The notes beneath the pieces are model-generated. The model worked only from the letters and a program-made list of their open reading frames with translations. It had not been told where the DNA came from and made no database searches. 56,085 nucleotides of DNA, taken from a bacterium. GTDB lineage: Bacteria; Desulfobacterota; Binatia; Binatales; Binataceae. A program made the position numbers and the translations under genes. The stretch covers positions 1 to 56,085 of the forward strand of contig JADBKU010000037.1 in assembly GCA_014896235.1 (NCBI GenBank). The letters are read 5' to 3'. Below are positions 9,049-17,679 of this stretch, piece after piece; position 1 is the stretch's first letter, and every line of letters starts with the position of its first letter.

Positions 9049-10392
9049 ATGGCGAGTGCGGTAAAGAACCTTCCGTTTGAAGATTGGCGCAAACGTTTGG
9101 GCGAGAAACTGGTTCCGGCCGATGAAGCGGTCGCCCACGTCAAATCCGGCGATCGGATCACGATGTCGATCGCGCAGGCGACGCCGTACACGTTGTGCGC
9201 CGCGCTGGCCGGCCGCTTGATGGAAATCGAAAATGTCGTGCTCAACCATTCGGCGAACCTGTTCAACTGGGATTTGCCCGGAATCGGCGAACGCTTCCGG
9301 CTGGAATCGTTTTATCTGTCTCCCGTCAACCGCGACCTGTTCGCCGCCGGACCGGGCGAATTCGTGCCGGTCTCGTATTATCGCGAGGGAACGCTGCCGC
9401 CGGGATACGACAATTTCAATGTTTTCATGCTCACCGTGTCGCCGCCCGACGCGCACGGGATGGTCAACATCGGCGACGTGCAGATCATGTCGAAGCTGCT
9501 CGCCCGCAACGCCGAACTTGTGATCGCCGAAATCGTGCCCGACGCCGTGCGGATTCATGGCGACAACTCCATGCACATTTCGGAAATCGACTGGTTCGTC
9601 GAGCGCTCGCCCGACGCGCCGGTGGTTCCGCTCACGCCGCCGCCGGTTCCCGAGGAGGAGAAACGCACGGTGGACGCGATTTGCGCGACCGTCGCGCGCG
9701 AGCTGATTCCCGACCGGGCGTCGATCCAGATCGGCGTCGGCTCGACCTCCGGCGCGCTGATGCCGCATCTGCGCGGCCACCATGACCTCGGAATGCAAAC
9801 CGAAATCATTCCGTGGGGCACGACCCATCTGGTGCGCGACGGCGTGATTACCGGAAAGTACAAGAAGCTCTTCCCCGGCCTCGTGGTCGGCAGCGGATTC
9901 GCCGTCGGCACTCCGCGCGAAGAGCTTGAGTACGCCGACGACAATCCCGTGTTCCAGCTTTACGATTTCAATTTCACCGACGATATTCGCACGATCGCGC
10001 GCGAAGACGGATTGATCTCGGTCAATAACGCGCTCGCCGTGGATTTCACCGGCCAAGTCGGCAGCGAATCGCTCGGGCCGAACATGTACACCGGCACGGG
10101 CGGACAGATCGCCTTCGGCATCGGCGCGTCCCTGGCCGGCGGCAAATCGATTATCGTCTTGCCGTCGAGCGCGATCGTCAAAGGCCAGCGCGTCTCGCGG
10201 ATCGGTCCGAGCCTGCCGCCCGCAGCGGTTTTCACGCTGCCACGCGCGTTCGTTCACTACGTCGTGACTGAATACGGAGTCGCAACGCTGCGCGGCAAGT
10301 CCTTGCGCGAACGCGCGCGCGAAATGATTTCCGTGGCGCATCCGGACTTCCGCGCCGAGCTGACCGCTGAAGCGCGCCGGATGTACGGTTAG
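9049..10392 (+). CDS. Acetyl-CoA hydrolase/transferase family protein (4-hydroxybutyrate CoA-transferase-like)
   Basis: A 447-residue enzyme of the acetyl-CoA hydrolase/transferase family (Cat1/AbfT type, class I CoA-transferase fold), which moves CoA between acyl-CoA and a free carboxylate through a glutamyl-CoA intermediate. The N-terminal half has SVSPPDAHGMVNIG-like sequence (VSPPDAHGMVNIG), the middle has IQIGVGSTSGALMPHL, and the likely catalytic Glu is in GMQTEIIPWG. The C-terminal domain shows SESLGPNMYTGTGGQ and HYVVTEYGVATLRGKS, both family hallmarks. The start has an AGGGTG site just upstream. It stands alone, divergent from glgX, so the true acyl substrate cannot be told from context. 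Confidence 0.88.
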   Translation: MASAVKNLPFEDWRKRLGEKLVPADEAVAHVKSGDRITMSIAQATPYTLCAALAGRLMEIENVVLNHSANLFNWDLPGIGERFRLESFYLSPVNRDLFAAGPGEFVPVSYYREGTLPPGYDNFNVFMLTVSPPDAHGMVNIGDVQIMSKLLARNAELVIAEIVPDAVRIHGDNSMHISEIDWFVERSPDAPVVPLTPPPVPEEEKRTVDAICATVARELIPDRASIQIGVGSTSGALMPHLRGHHDLGMQTEIIPWGTTHLVRDGVITGKYKKLFPGLVVGSGFAVGTPREELEYADDNPVFQLYDFNFTDDIRTIAREDGLISVNNALAVDFTGQVGSESLGPNMYTGTGGQIAFGIGASLAGGKSIIVLPSSAIVKGQRVSRIGPSLPPAAVFTLPRAFVHYVVTEYGVATLRGKSLRERAREMISVAHPDFRAELTAEARRMYG

Positions 10393-10402
10393 CCGAGCGA
10401 GG

Positions 10403-10744
10403 CTAATGGCCGCCGCGCGCGGCGCCGATCGCGATTCCGATCATCACGGCGACGCCCACGATAATCGCGAGCATCAGAAGTCCGGCGCATCCGCCGGCCG
10501 CCGACTGCGCGGCCGGCGTGACCGGCGTTTCGGCGTGGGCGGAGTGGAAACCGGTGTGGCGGCCAGTGCGGGAAGTGTAGTAGAGGCCGGTGCCTGGTAT
10601 TCCTATCGTTCGGGTCACCCCGGAACTGCCAAAGGTCACGTGGGCGCCGCGAACCCCGACCGTCAGGCTGGGGCCTGACTTCGAAAGATTAACGCTCAAC
10701 CCGGGAAAGATGCTGACGCGCCGGTAGAAGCGGAAATTGCCCAT
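10403..10744 (-). CDS. DUF4236 domain-containing protein with C-terminal membrane segment
   Basis: A 113-residue protein. Residues 1-55 match the DUF4236 pattern: FRFYRRVSIFPGLSVNLSKSG, then a glycine-rich strand region and the IGIPGTGLYY ending. A spacer follows, then one transmembrane helix near residues 85-108 (GLLMLAIIVGVAVMIGIAIG). DUF4236 domains are small beta-rich modules of unknown function. It ends 11 bases from the CoA-transferase stop, so the two are convergent, and it sits downstream of the lipoprotein gene on the same strand. Function unknown; family call fairly sure. Confidence 0.8.
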   Translation of the reverse strand: MGNFRFYRRVSIFPGLSVNLSKSGPSLTVGVRGAHVTFGSSGVTRTIGIPGTGLYYTSRTGRHTGFHSAHAETPVTPAAQSAAGGCAGLLMLAIIVGVAVMIGIAIGAARGGH

Positions 10745-10776
10745 CGGTCACATACCGAAACTGACTCGCGGCGGGA

Positions 10777-11502
10777 CTAGGGCGAACCCGTGTCATCGCC
10801 GCCGCCCGGCAGCGGAGGCAAATCCGCCGGCGTCGCCGGTTCGCTCAAGGTAAAATCCGCCGAGACATTGCAGCACAGGCTGAAACTGGTTCCCGCGCGC
10901 GGGTCCGCGTCGTAGCCTTCGAGCGATCCGTCCGGGTTCACCTTGACCGCCTGGTAGCTTGTCGAGCCGGATTGCCGCGTCACCGCGAAAACATAGTAAT
11001 GGCCGGGTTCGAGCGGCTCCGGAGGACCTGAATCGGGCATGCTCTCGACGAAATGGGGCGGCAACACGCCATACTGAATCTCGGTGACCGCATAGGCGTC
11101 CGTTGATCCTCCAATCGGCAAATCCGAAAACATCCCGTGCTGATACCCGAAACGCCACACTTCGACGCCGCCGTTAAACCTGACGATCGAAGCTCCGCCA
11201 GGCCCCGGCGCGATCGTATCCGCGCTCGAATACTTGGTTACAACCAGCGATTTCAGGAAATCGCCATGCTTCGAATAGCTGATATGGATTTTCGCTTCGG
11301 GTCCGGGCAGCGCCTGATCATTGGACGACTGCGCGTCATCTGCCGGTGCCGTCGCCGCAGGCGCGGCTTCGCGCTTGCCGAAGATCGAACAGCCGGGCGC
11401 CGCCATGGCGAGTCCGAACAATATCGCCGCGACCGCCGCCAGCCGCCAGCGCCGCTCGACGCGCACCTTTTCCGCCGCAAAGCGGCCATTTGTTCCCGTC
11501 AC
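10777..11502 (-). CDS. Putative lipoprotein, function unknown
   Basis: An unrecognised secreted protein of about 241 residues. A basic start (RVERRWR) is followed by a hydrophobic stretch (LAAVAAILFGLAMAAPGC) whose final Cys, in APGC, looks like a lipoprotein attachment site. The mature part is soluble, has two adjacent cysteines (FSLCCNVSADF) and ends in a Pro/Gly-rich tail. I chose the GTG at 11502, which gives a normal signal peptide; an ATG at 11595 would add 31 residues and overlap the DUF2231 gene by 44 bases. It lies in a minus-strand run of envelope genes. I see no recognisable fold. Confidence 0.65.
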   Translation of the reverse strand: MTGTNGRFAAEKVRVERRWRLAAVAAILFGLAMAAPGCSIFGKREAAPAATAPADDAQSSNDQALPGPEAKIHISYSKHGDFLKSLVVTKYSSADTIAPGPGGASIVRFNGGVEVWRFGYQHGMFSDLPIGGSTDAYAVTEIQYGVLPPHFVESMPDSGPPEPLEPGHYYVFAVTRQSGSTSYQAVKVNPDGSLEGYDADPRAGTSFSLCCNVSADFTLSEPATPADLPPLPGGGDDTGSP

Positions 11503-11551
11503 GCCGTTTCTGGAAACTCCGTGAAGAATTCGGTCCGTCGCACGCCGGCCG

Positions 11552-12055
11552 CTAGCGGGAGAAATCGATCGGCTGCGGCAACGCCCCTCCCGCATTGTAC
11601 CCGTACACCATCCATCCGCCCAAATCCGCCCCTTTCGCGAGCAAGGCCGCCATCAACACCAGTCCTGCGATGAACGCGGCACGGCCGCGCCGCGGCATCG
11701 GCCGCGCCCACAGCGCCCATCCGCACAAAACCACGCTGAGCGCGAACATGCTCAGCATGACGCGCCGATGCGGTTCGAGGATATGCTCGCGCACGGCCGG
11801 CGCGATCATTACCCCTTCGCCCGCGCGCAACCCGCTCCAGACCGCGAACAGCGCCGCGATCGTGCCCAGCAACAGCGTCCAGAGCGCCGTCCACTGCAGA
11901 GCGTCGCGCCGGCCGATCCACGCCCAAAGGTACAACAACGCCGCGGCGAACAGCAGCCCGATCGGAAAATGAACGATCAGCGGATGGACATTCTGCAGGA
12001 CTTCAACGCCGTGCGGTGTGAAAAAATCCCGCAGCGCAGCCCACAGTCCGGCCAT
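11552..12055 (-). CDS. DUF2231 family integral membrane protein
   Basis: A 167-residue polytopic membrane protein. It has the DUF2231 signature near the N-terminus (NVHPLIVHFPIGLL), followed by four to five hydrophobic helices and SGLRAGE between helices. The histidines of HPLIVHFP are conserved in the family and may bind a metal or heme; that is inference. It follows the small Cys/His-rich exported protein by 6 bases, so the two are almost certainly co-transcribed and may work together at the inner membrane and periplasm. The downstream lipoprotein may be part of the same operon. Confidence 0.85.
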   Translation of the reverse strand: MAGLWAALRDFFTPHGVEVLQNVHPLIVHFPIGLLFAAALLYLWAWIGRRDALQWTALWTLLLGTIAALFAVWSGLRAGEGVMIAPAVREHILEPHRRVMLSMFALSVVLCGWALWARPMPRRGRAAFIAGLVLMAALLAKGADLGGWMVYGYNAGGALPQPIDFSR

Positions 12056-12061
12056 CAGGCG

Positions 12062-12415
12062 CTATTTCACCGATTGAACGGTGAGATATTCGACGCCGCC
12101 TTTGTCGTAGGCGTCGCCCGTGACGGTCACTTCGTCTTCCATCTTGCTGATCACGTTCGAACCAAGCTCAGTATCATTCTTGGGCGGCAGCAGAATATAG
12201 ATTTTTTCAGTGCCTTTCTCGACCAGCGCCACCGGGATGCCTTTTTTGGCGCATCCGATGGCGCATTTCTTGTGGCTGGCGCCGTGCGCGCCCATCGTCA
12301 CGTAGCAAAAGCTGTCCTCGAGCGTGCCGGTCACCGTCTTTTGCGCGGCCGACGCCGCCGTCGCGAAGCTCGCGGCCATCGCCAAGCCCAACGCCGCACT
12401 CAGGAATGTCTTCAT
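12062..12415 (-). CDS. Small exported Cys/His-rich protein
   Basis: A 117-residue precursor with a clean signal peptide (MKTFLSAALGLAMAASFATAASA, cut after ASA). The mature part is about 95 residues. It opens with a cluster (CYVTMGAHGASHKKC, then C four residues later) carrying three Cys, two His and a Met, followed by a beta-rich tail (YILLPP, VTVTGDAYDKGG) that looks like an OB-type barrel. The Cys/His cluster could bind a metal or form disulfides. The start is set by GGAGGT seven bases before the ATG at 12415; an upstream in-frame GTG overlaps that site. It is paired with the DUF2231 gene. I cannot name the family. Confidence 0.75.
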   Translation of the reverse strand: MKTFLSAALGLAMAASFATAASAAQKTVTGTLEDSFCYVTMGAHGASHKKCAIGCAKKGIPVALVEKGTEKIYILLPPKNDTELGSNVISKMEDEVTVTGDAYDKGGVEYLTVQSVK

Positions 12416-12518
12416 AGCGCGCACCTCCGTACGCAGCGTGCTCGCGGCGTCTGGTTCGCCGCAAGCGTCATTTGATCAGACGTCGATGAATTATCGCAAG
12501 ACCCGGCGGCACGAGCGA

Positions 12519-13559
12519 TCAGCGCCGCACCGGCCGCGCTTCAACCGGCGCGCCGACGCCGCTCATCAGTTCGCGCCACCGCGCCCGCCGCATCCGCCAT
12601 CCGCCCGGTCCAAGCCGCGCCAGATAGTGGTTGAGCGTTTGTCTGATTTCGTTGTCGAGCCGCTCCATCTCAACTTCTTCGGGCAGCTTCGATCGGTCGC
12701 GGCCGTCCTCGATTCCGTGCCTGCGGCGGCCGTAAAGCTCCTGCAGGCGCAACTCGGCGCGCGCCATCGCGAGCCGATATTTCTGATCGAGCCGCCGCAG
12801 CGCGTCGTTCATTTCGGCGACGGCGCGATAGCGGGCGCGCAAAATCAGCCATTCGACGATCGCCGCCAGCGTGATGCCGAACATCAGCAGCGCCGCGACC
12901 GCCGCTCCCCAAGCCGTCGCGCGCCACCACGGCAGCGTGACCAGCTCGTGCCGATATTGGCTGACGCTGGCGTCAGCCGAGGCTGCGCGCTGCCGCGCGT
13001 CAGCCAGAGCGTTTTGCGCGGTTTGCGCTCTCTGCGCCGCTTCCTGCGCATCGATCGTCAGCCGATCGATTTCGGCGTTAAGTTCGCGTTCGCGCGCCAG
13101 AAACGGATTCGGGATGCGAATCGTGTCGCCCGCCATCAAATTGTCGTCGGAGAGCCGGCGGTTCGCCCGCATCAAATCCGCAACGTCCACTCCGAACAAC
13201 GCCGCAATTCCTTCGAGCGTGTCGCCCGGACGAATCGTGTATGGAAAATAGGCGCGCGGCCGATGCGGCTCCGCTTCCGCCGCCGAGACCGAACTCGCCT
13301 GATCGCGCGGCGGGCGTTGAGACGCATTGTACGGCTGATCGGTGTCGACCGGCGGCCCGCCCGCAGCGGTTGGCGACGGTGTCGTAGGAGACAAACCGGC
13401 CGGTCGCGCCCGATGCAACGGCGGCGATGCGGGCAGATCCACTTCGGTTGGCTCGGCGTACGCGGTTCGAACCACGAGCGGTCCAAACATCGCCGCCATC
13501 GCCAGCAAGATTCCGCCGGCGAACGCCGCTGTCGGAGAATTTGAAACGGCGCTCTTCAT
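12519..13559 (-). CDS. LysM domain protein with coiled coil and transmembrane helix
   Basis: About 346 residues. An N-terminal signal/anchor (AFAGGILLAMAAMFGPLVV) is followed by a Pro-rich linker and one LysM domain at about residues 106-151 (YTIRPGDTLEGIAALFGV to GDTIRIPNPF), the peptidoglycan-binding module. Then comes an Ala/Gln-rich coiled coil, a second membrane helix (AWGAAVAALLMFGITLAAIVEW) and a charged, Arg-rich C-terminal tail. The layout resembles a cell-wall-tethered scaffold such as FimV-like proteins, but the FimV C-terminal domain is not evident. I chose ATG 13559 because the 16 residues before it do not fit a signal peptide. Confidence 0.72.
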   Translation of the reverse strand: MKSAVSNSPTAAFAGGILLAMAAMFGPLVVRTAYAEPTEVDLPASPPLHRARPAGLSPTTPSPTAAGGPPVDTDQPYNASQRPPRDQASSVSAAEAEPHRPRAYFPYTIRPGDTLEGIAALFGVDVADLMRANRRLSDDNLMAGDTIRIPNPFLARERELNAEIDRLTIDAQEAAQRAQTAQNALADARQRAASADASVSQYRHELVTLPWWRATAWGAAVAALLMFGITLAAIVEWLILRARYRAVAEMNDALRRLDQKYRLAMARAELRLQELYGRRRHGIEDGRDRSKLPEEVEMERLDNEIRQTLNHYLARLGPGGWRMRRARWRELMSGVGAPVEARPVRR

Positions 13560-13689
13560 AGAACCTAGGAACAACAGAAAGTCTAATCGAAATCCCGACT
13601 CAAGCAAAGGTCGAGTTTCGCAACTTTACAACGTATCGCATCAATAAGCACGTGCAGGACTATTATTGCGCCAATCTGGCTATGAATCA

Positions 13690-14427
13690 TCACAAGTCGG
13701 CGACTTCAAGACACGCCAAGTACTCGCGATTCCCCGCCGCGCCCGCGATCGGTGATTCGATCGCGCCCACCACGCTGAATCCGTGCGTCCGCGCGAATTC
13801 GAGAATCTCCGCCAGTGCGGCGGCGCGCAATGCTTCGTCGCGCACCACCCCGCCTTTGCCAACCATGCCGCGGCCGACCTCGAATTGCGGCTTCACCAGC
13901 GCGATCAGCGTCGCGACCGGCGCGGCCAGCGCGCGCGCCGCCGGCAAAACCAGCTTGAGCGAAATGAAGCTCACGTCGATCGTCACCAAATCCGGCCGAT
14001 ATGGCAGCGCCGCCGCATCAACATGGCGGATATTCGCGCGATCGATCACGGTCACGCGCGGATCGCGCCGCAAACGGTCGGCGAGCTGGCCGTAACCAAC
14101 GTCGAGCGCGATCACATGGGCGGCGCCACGCCGCAAGAGCACGTCGGTGAAGCCGCCGGTTGACGCGCCGATATCGAGCGCGCGCCGGCCCGCCGCATCG
14201 ATCGCGAAATGGTCCATCGCGCGCGCCAGCTTGTAACCGCCCCGGCTCGCATACTCCGATCCCGCGGAAATCACCAGAATTTCCGCCGTTTCATCGATGC
14301 GCAGGTCGGGCTTGGAGGCGGGCTGCGAATTCACGCGGACGCGGCCGGCCATGATCAGCCGCACCGCGCGCTCGCGGCTTTCCGCGAGGCCGCGGCGCGC
14401 CATCTCGGCGTCCAGCCGCGCGCGCAT
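13690..14427 (-). CDS. tlyA: TlyA family rRNA (cytidine-2'-O)-methyltransferase
   Basis: About 245 residues. An S4 RNA-binding domain (residues 1-60, ARRGLAESRERAVRLI) is followed by an FtsJ-like methyltransferase with a SAM-binding motif (ALDIGASTGGFTDVLLRRG). The catalytic K-D-K-E set is visible as SRGGYKL, the Asp of TIDVSF, LVKPQFE and the Glu near the end. Family members methylate 16S and 23S rRNA cytidines; some were first called hemolysins. The ATG at 14427 has GGAG seven bases upstream, better than the in-frame TTG at 14433. It is the last gene of the minus-strand run after xseA and xseB. Confidence 0.92.
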   Translation of the reverse strand: MRARLDAEMARRGLAESRERAVRLIMAGRVRVNSQPASKPDLRIDETAEILVISAGSEYASRGGYKLARAMDHFAIDAAGRRALDIGASTGGFTDVLLRRGAAHVIALDVGYGQLADRLRRDPRVTVIDRANIRHVDAAALPYRPDLVTIDVSFISLKLVLPAARALAAPVATLIALVKPQFEVGRGMVGKGGVVRDEALRAAALAEILEFARTHGFSVVGAIESPIAGAAGNREYLACLEVADL

Positions 14428-14475
14428 CGTCAAGCTCCGTTCGTCGCGCGCCGCGCGCGCGAACCGGCGCCAGCG

Positions 14476-14772
14476 TCAATCGGGATTTTCGTCTTCATCG
14501 TCGAGCGGTTCGCTGATCAGCGCGCCGTCGGGACCGCGCGTCAGCGCCTCGACGCGGCGCTCGGCTTCGTCGAGGCGGCGGTTGAGCGCGCGCACCAGGC
14601 CGACGCCGCGTTCAAAGTCGGCGATCGATTCCTCAAGCGCTCGTTCTCCGGACTCGATCCGCGCGACGATCGCCTCAAGTTCGGCCAACTGATCTTCGAA
14701 TTTGACCGACTCGTCCCCCTGCGCTGAACCAGAGTCGCCGGCGGCCGGCGGATTTTTCCGTTGCGTCGCCAT
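14476..14772 (-). CDS. xseB: Exodeoxyribonuclease VII small subunit
   Basis: A 98-residue protein that pairs with XseA to form exonuclease VII, which degrades single-stranded DNA into oligonucleotides. The core (VKFEDQLAELEAIVARIESG, then LEESIADFERGVGLVRAL) is the XseB coiled-coil signature. A longer than usual acidic C-terminal tail (DDEDENPD) follows. It starts 8 bases after the xseA stop and leads into tlyA, the usual xseA-xseB-tlyA order of many proteobacteria, here without ispA and dxs. Confidence 0.93.
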   Translation of the reverse strand: MATQRKNPPAAGDSGSAQGDESVKFEDQLAELEAIVARIESGERALEESIADFERGVGLVRALNRRLDEAERRVEALTRGPDGALISEPLDDEDENPD

Positions 14773-14780
14773 CCCGATAC

Positions 14781-16145
14781 CTAGACCTCCCGGCCGGTCG
14801 TGCGGGCGCGCAGGCGCCCGCGAAAAAGCCTGATTTCCAAATCGTCGCCGATCGCGGCCTGCTCGGCGTCGGTCAGCGTTCGTCCGGTCGCGGCGTCCTT
14901 GACCACCGCATAGCCGCGCTCGAGCACGCGCAGGGGCGAGACGCCGTCAAGCCGGCCCGACGCGGCGCGAAAGCGGCCGCGCGCCTGCTCGATTCGCGAC
15001 GAGATCGCGGCGTTCAGCCGCGCGGCCGCGGTCGCCGCCGCAAGCCGCCGCTCGCGCACCATCGGCGCGGGACTGCGCAGCCCGGCGCGCAACTCCGCCA
15101 CCCGCGCGCGCGCCCTCGTCACGCTACGCTGGAATGCCGCCGCGAGCTCCAGGGCGGCATCGTCGGCGGATTGGCGAGCCTGCCTGATGGCGGCGAGCGG
15201 ATCGCCAAACCGGGCGCGAAGATGCCCCAGTTCGCGCCGGCAGTTTTTGATCAATCGCGCCATCGCCCCGGCCAGCTTGCGCCGCCGATCGTTCAGGAAA
15301 TTTTGAATTTCGGCCAGTTCCGGCACGACCATCTGCGCGGCCGCCGACGGCGTCGGCGCGCGCCGATCAGCGACGAAATCGGCGATCGTGAAGTCGATTT
15401 CATGGCCCACCGCCGAAACCACGGGAATTCGCGATCGATAAATCGCCCGCGCGACAATCTCCTCGTTGAAGGCCCACAGGTCTTCGAGCGATCCGCCGCC
15501 GCGTCCGACAATGATAACCTCGGCGCGTCCGTCCGCGTTGAGATCGTCTATGGCCGCCGCGATATCGGCCGCGGCCGACTGGCCCTGAACCAGCGTGGGT
15601 CTGACGATGACGTGCAGGCGCGGAAACCGGTCGCGGAGAATCCGCAGGATATCGCGCAGGCCCGCGCCGCCGCGCGCCGTCGCCACGCCGACCGCGCGCG
15701 GCAGATACGGCAGCTCGCGCTTGTGCGCGGGATCGAACAAGCCCTCGGCCTCAAGCCGGCGCTTGAGCTGCTCGAACGCGATCTGCAGCGCGCCCGCGCC
15801 CCGCGGCTCCAGTTCCTCGGCGTAAACCTGCAGATCGCCGCGCGCCTCGTAGACGCCGACGCGCCCGCGCACCAGCACTTCCATCCCGCTTTCGAGCTTG
15901 AAGCGCAGGCGGCGGTTCGCCGACGCGAACATCACGACCGCAATCGCGCTCTGCGCGTCCTTGAGCGTGAAGTAACAATGACCCGAGGGCGGGACGCGCA
16001 CGTTGGAAATTTCGCCGGCTACCCAGAACTCGCCGAGATTGCGCTGCAGAGCGTCGCGCACCATCCGCACCAGCGCGGTGACGCTCAATGCGCTGCGCGC
16101 TTCGTCGGTCGCGCGCGGAATCGTCAGTTCAAGCTGTCCCGACAT
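14781..16145 (-). CDS. xseA: Exodeoxyribonuclease VII large subunit
   Basis: About 454 residues. The N-terminal OB-fold DNA-binding domain (FWVAGEISNVRVPPSGHCYF) precedes the catalytic domain with RGGGSLEDLWAFNEE and VGHEIDFTIADFVAD, both XseA hallmarks, and a long Ala/Arg-rich helical tail that binds the small subunits. I chose the ATG at 16145 because it puts the normal short leader before ALSVTALVRMV; a TTG at 16199 is in frame and lies 6 bases after the ctpA stop, so a longer, translationally coupled form is possible. Confidence 0.93.
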   Translation of the reverse strand: MSGQLELTIPRATDEARSALSVTALVRMVRDALQRNLGEFWVAGEISNVRVPPSGHCYFTLKDAQSAIAVVMFASANRRLRFKLESGMEVLVRGRVGVYEARGDLQVYAEELEPRGAGALQIAFEQLKRRLEAEGLFDPAHKRELPYLPRAVGVATARGGAGLRDILRILRDRFPRLHVIVRPTLVQGQSAAADIAAAIDDLNADGRAEVIIVGRGGGSLEDLWAFNEEIVARAIYRSRIPVVSAVGHEIDFTIADFVADRRAPTPSAAAQMVVPELAEIQNFLNDRRRKLAGAMARLIKNCRRELGHLRARFGDPLAAIRQARQSADDAALELAAAFQRSVTRARARVAELRAGLRSPAPMVRERRLAAATAAARLNAAISSRIEQARGRFRAASGRLDGVSPLRVLERGYAVVKDAATGRTLTDAEQAAIGDDLEIRLFRGRLRARTTGREV

Positions 16146-16205
16146 CGCGGAGGTCGCGCCCGAGGCGCTGGCGCTCGCCCGGCTGCGCGCGCGCTTCAAG
16201 AGCGC

Positions 16206-17614
16206 TCAGTTCGCGCTCGCCGCCTTGACGGGCGCGGGCGGCTGATCGTTGCGCGCGAGATCGGTTTTATACTTGCTCCAATGCTCCAGGATGCTGATCG
16301 CCTTGTCGAGCTGAACATCCTTTTGCGGCTTCGCCGCCGCGGCCCCCGCCTCCGGCTGCTGCTCGGGCGCGCTGGCGCCGCCGGCCGGAGGCTGCGCCTT
16401 GCGTTGGACCTGACCGTTCTTGAAATGGTGGAGCAGGTCGCGCTCGTGAATCTCTTCGTTGAGATCGATCTTCGCGCCTGACTGCTCAAGCGCGGCGATC
16501 GTCTCCTGCGGCGGTTCGACGACCACGTCCGGCGTGATTCCCACCGCCTGAATCGAACGTCCGTTGGGCGTGTAGTAGCGCGCCGTCGTCAACCTGAGGG
16601 CCGATTCGTCGTCAAGCGGCAGGATCGTCTGCACCGAACCCTTGCCGAAGGTCTGCGTGCCCTCGATAATCGCACGCCGCTGATCCTGCAGCGCGCCGGC
16701 GACGATTTCGCTCGCGCTCGCGCTGCCGCCGTTCACCAGCACCACCATCGGATAGTCGTCGAACGATTTCTTCTTCTGCGCGAAGAACTTCTGCTGCTGG
16801 CTCTCGGTGCGTCCCTGCGTGTAAACGATCAACCCGCCGTCGAGAAAATCGTTGCCGATCGCCACCGCCTGGTTCAAAAGGCCGCCGGGATTGTCGCGCA
16901 AATCGAGCACCAAGCCCTTGATTTTGCCGTGATTCTCCTTGCGGAATTTCGCAAGCGCCGCAGCCACGTCGGTGTCGGTCCCGTCCTGGAAAGTGGTGAT
17001 CCGGATATAGTCGTAACCGTCCTTGAGGGTCTTGGCCTTGACCGAATCGATATGAATCACGTCGCGCGTGACCGTAACGGTGAAGAGGTCGGGAATGCCC
17101 TCGCGATGGATGGTCAGGCGGATTTTGCTGCCCTTCGGCCCGCGCATCCGCTTGACCGCGTCGGTAAGCGTCATGCCCTTGGTGAAATCGTTGTCGATCT
17201 TTATAATCTGGTCGCCCGATTTGATTCCGGCTTTATACGCCGGCGTTCCCTCGATCGGCGAGACCACGGTCAGCACGTCGTTGCGGATCGTGATTTCGAT
17301 GCCCAGGCCGCCGAAACTGCCGCGCGTCTCGACTTCGAGATCGCGATAAAGATCGGGCGTCAGGTACGCGCTATGCGGGTCCAGCGACGCCAGCATCCCG
17401 GTGATTGCGCCATTGATTAGCTGCTTGGTCGTAACCGGCTCGACGTAGTTTTTCTGCACGATCGCCAGCACGTTGGCGAAAGTCTGCAGCTCCTTGTAGG
17501 TGTCGTCGGGCAGGGCCTGCGCGCGCTCGACCGCCAAATCGCCGATCACGAACACGACACGCCGAGCGCGATCAAGAGCGCCACAATCAACCGGTTGCGT
17601 TTATTTGATGACAT
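16206..17614 (-). pseudogene. S41 family C-terminal processing peptidase, frameshifted at its membrane anchor
   Basis: The body (16206-17555) is a carboxy-terminal protease of the CtpA/Prc type: an N-terminal helix region (FANVLAIVQKNYVEPV), a PDZ domain (GSFGGLGIEI onward), and the S41 core with the Ser in GGSASASEIVAGAL and the Lys in QTFGKGSVQT. The missing start is in another frame: an ATG at 17614 encodes MSSNKRNRLIVALLIALGVS, a perfect signal anchor, and then hits a stop at 17546. Adding one base at 17555/17556 joins the two reading frames. Either the DNA or its sequence lacks one base. Without the fix, a GTG at 17555 would give a cytoplasmic protein. Neighbours are tlpA upstream and xseA downstream. 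Confidence 0.85.
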
Positions 17615-17679
17615 CCGAAATCCGCCTAGGTTCATTTTATTCCGGCCGCGCGGCGCCTGGCGGCGCGCGGCCGGCGGAA

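Noticed and set aside
12324..13544. A 406-residue plus-strand frame across the LysM gene
   Set aside because: It is an Arg/Pro-rich antisense shadow of the LysM reading frame; the same holds for other long opposite-strand frames in the window.
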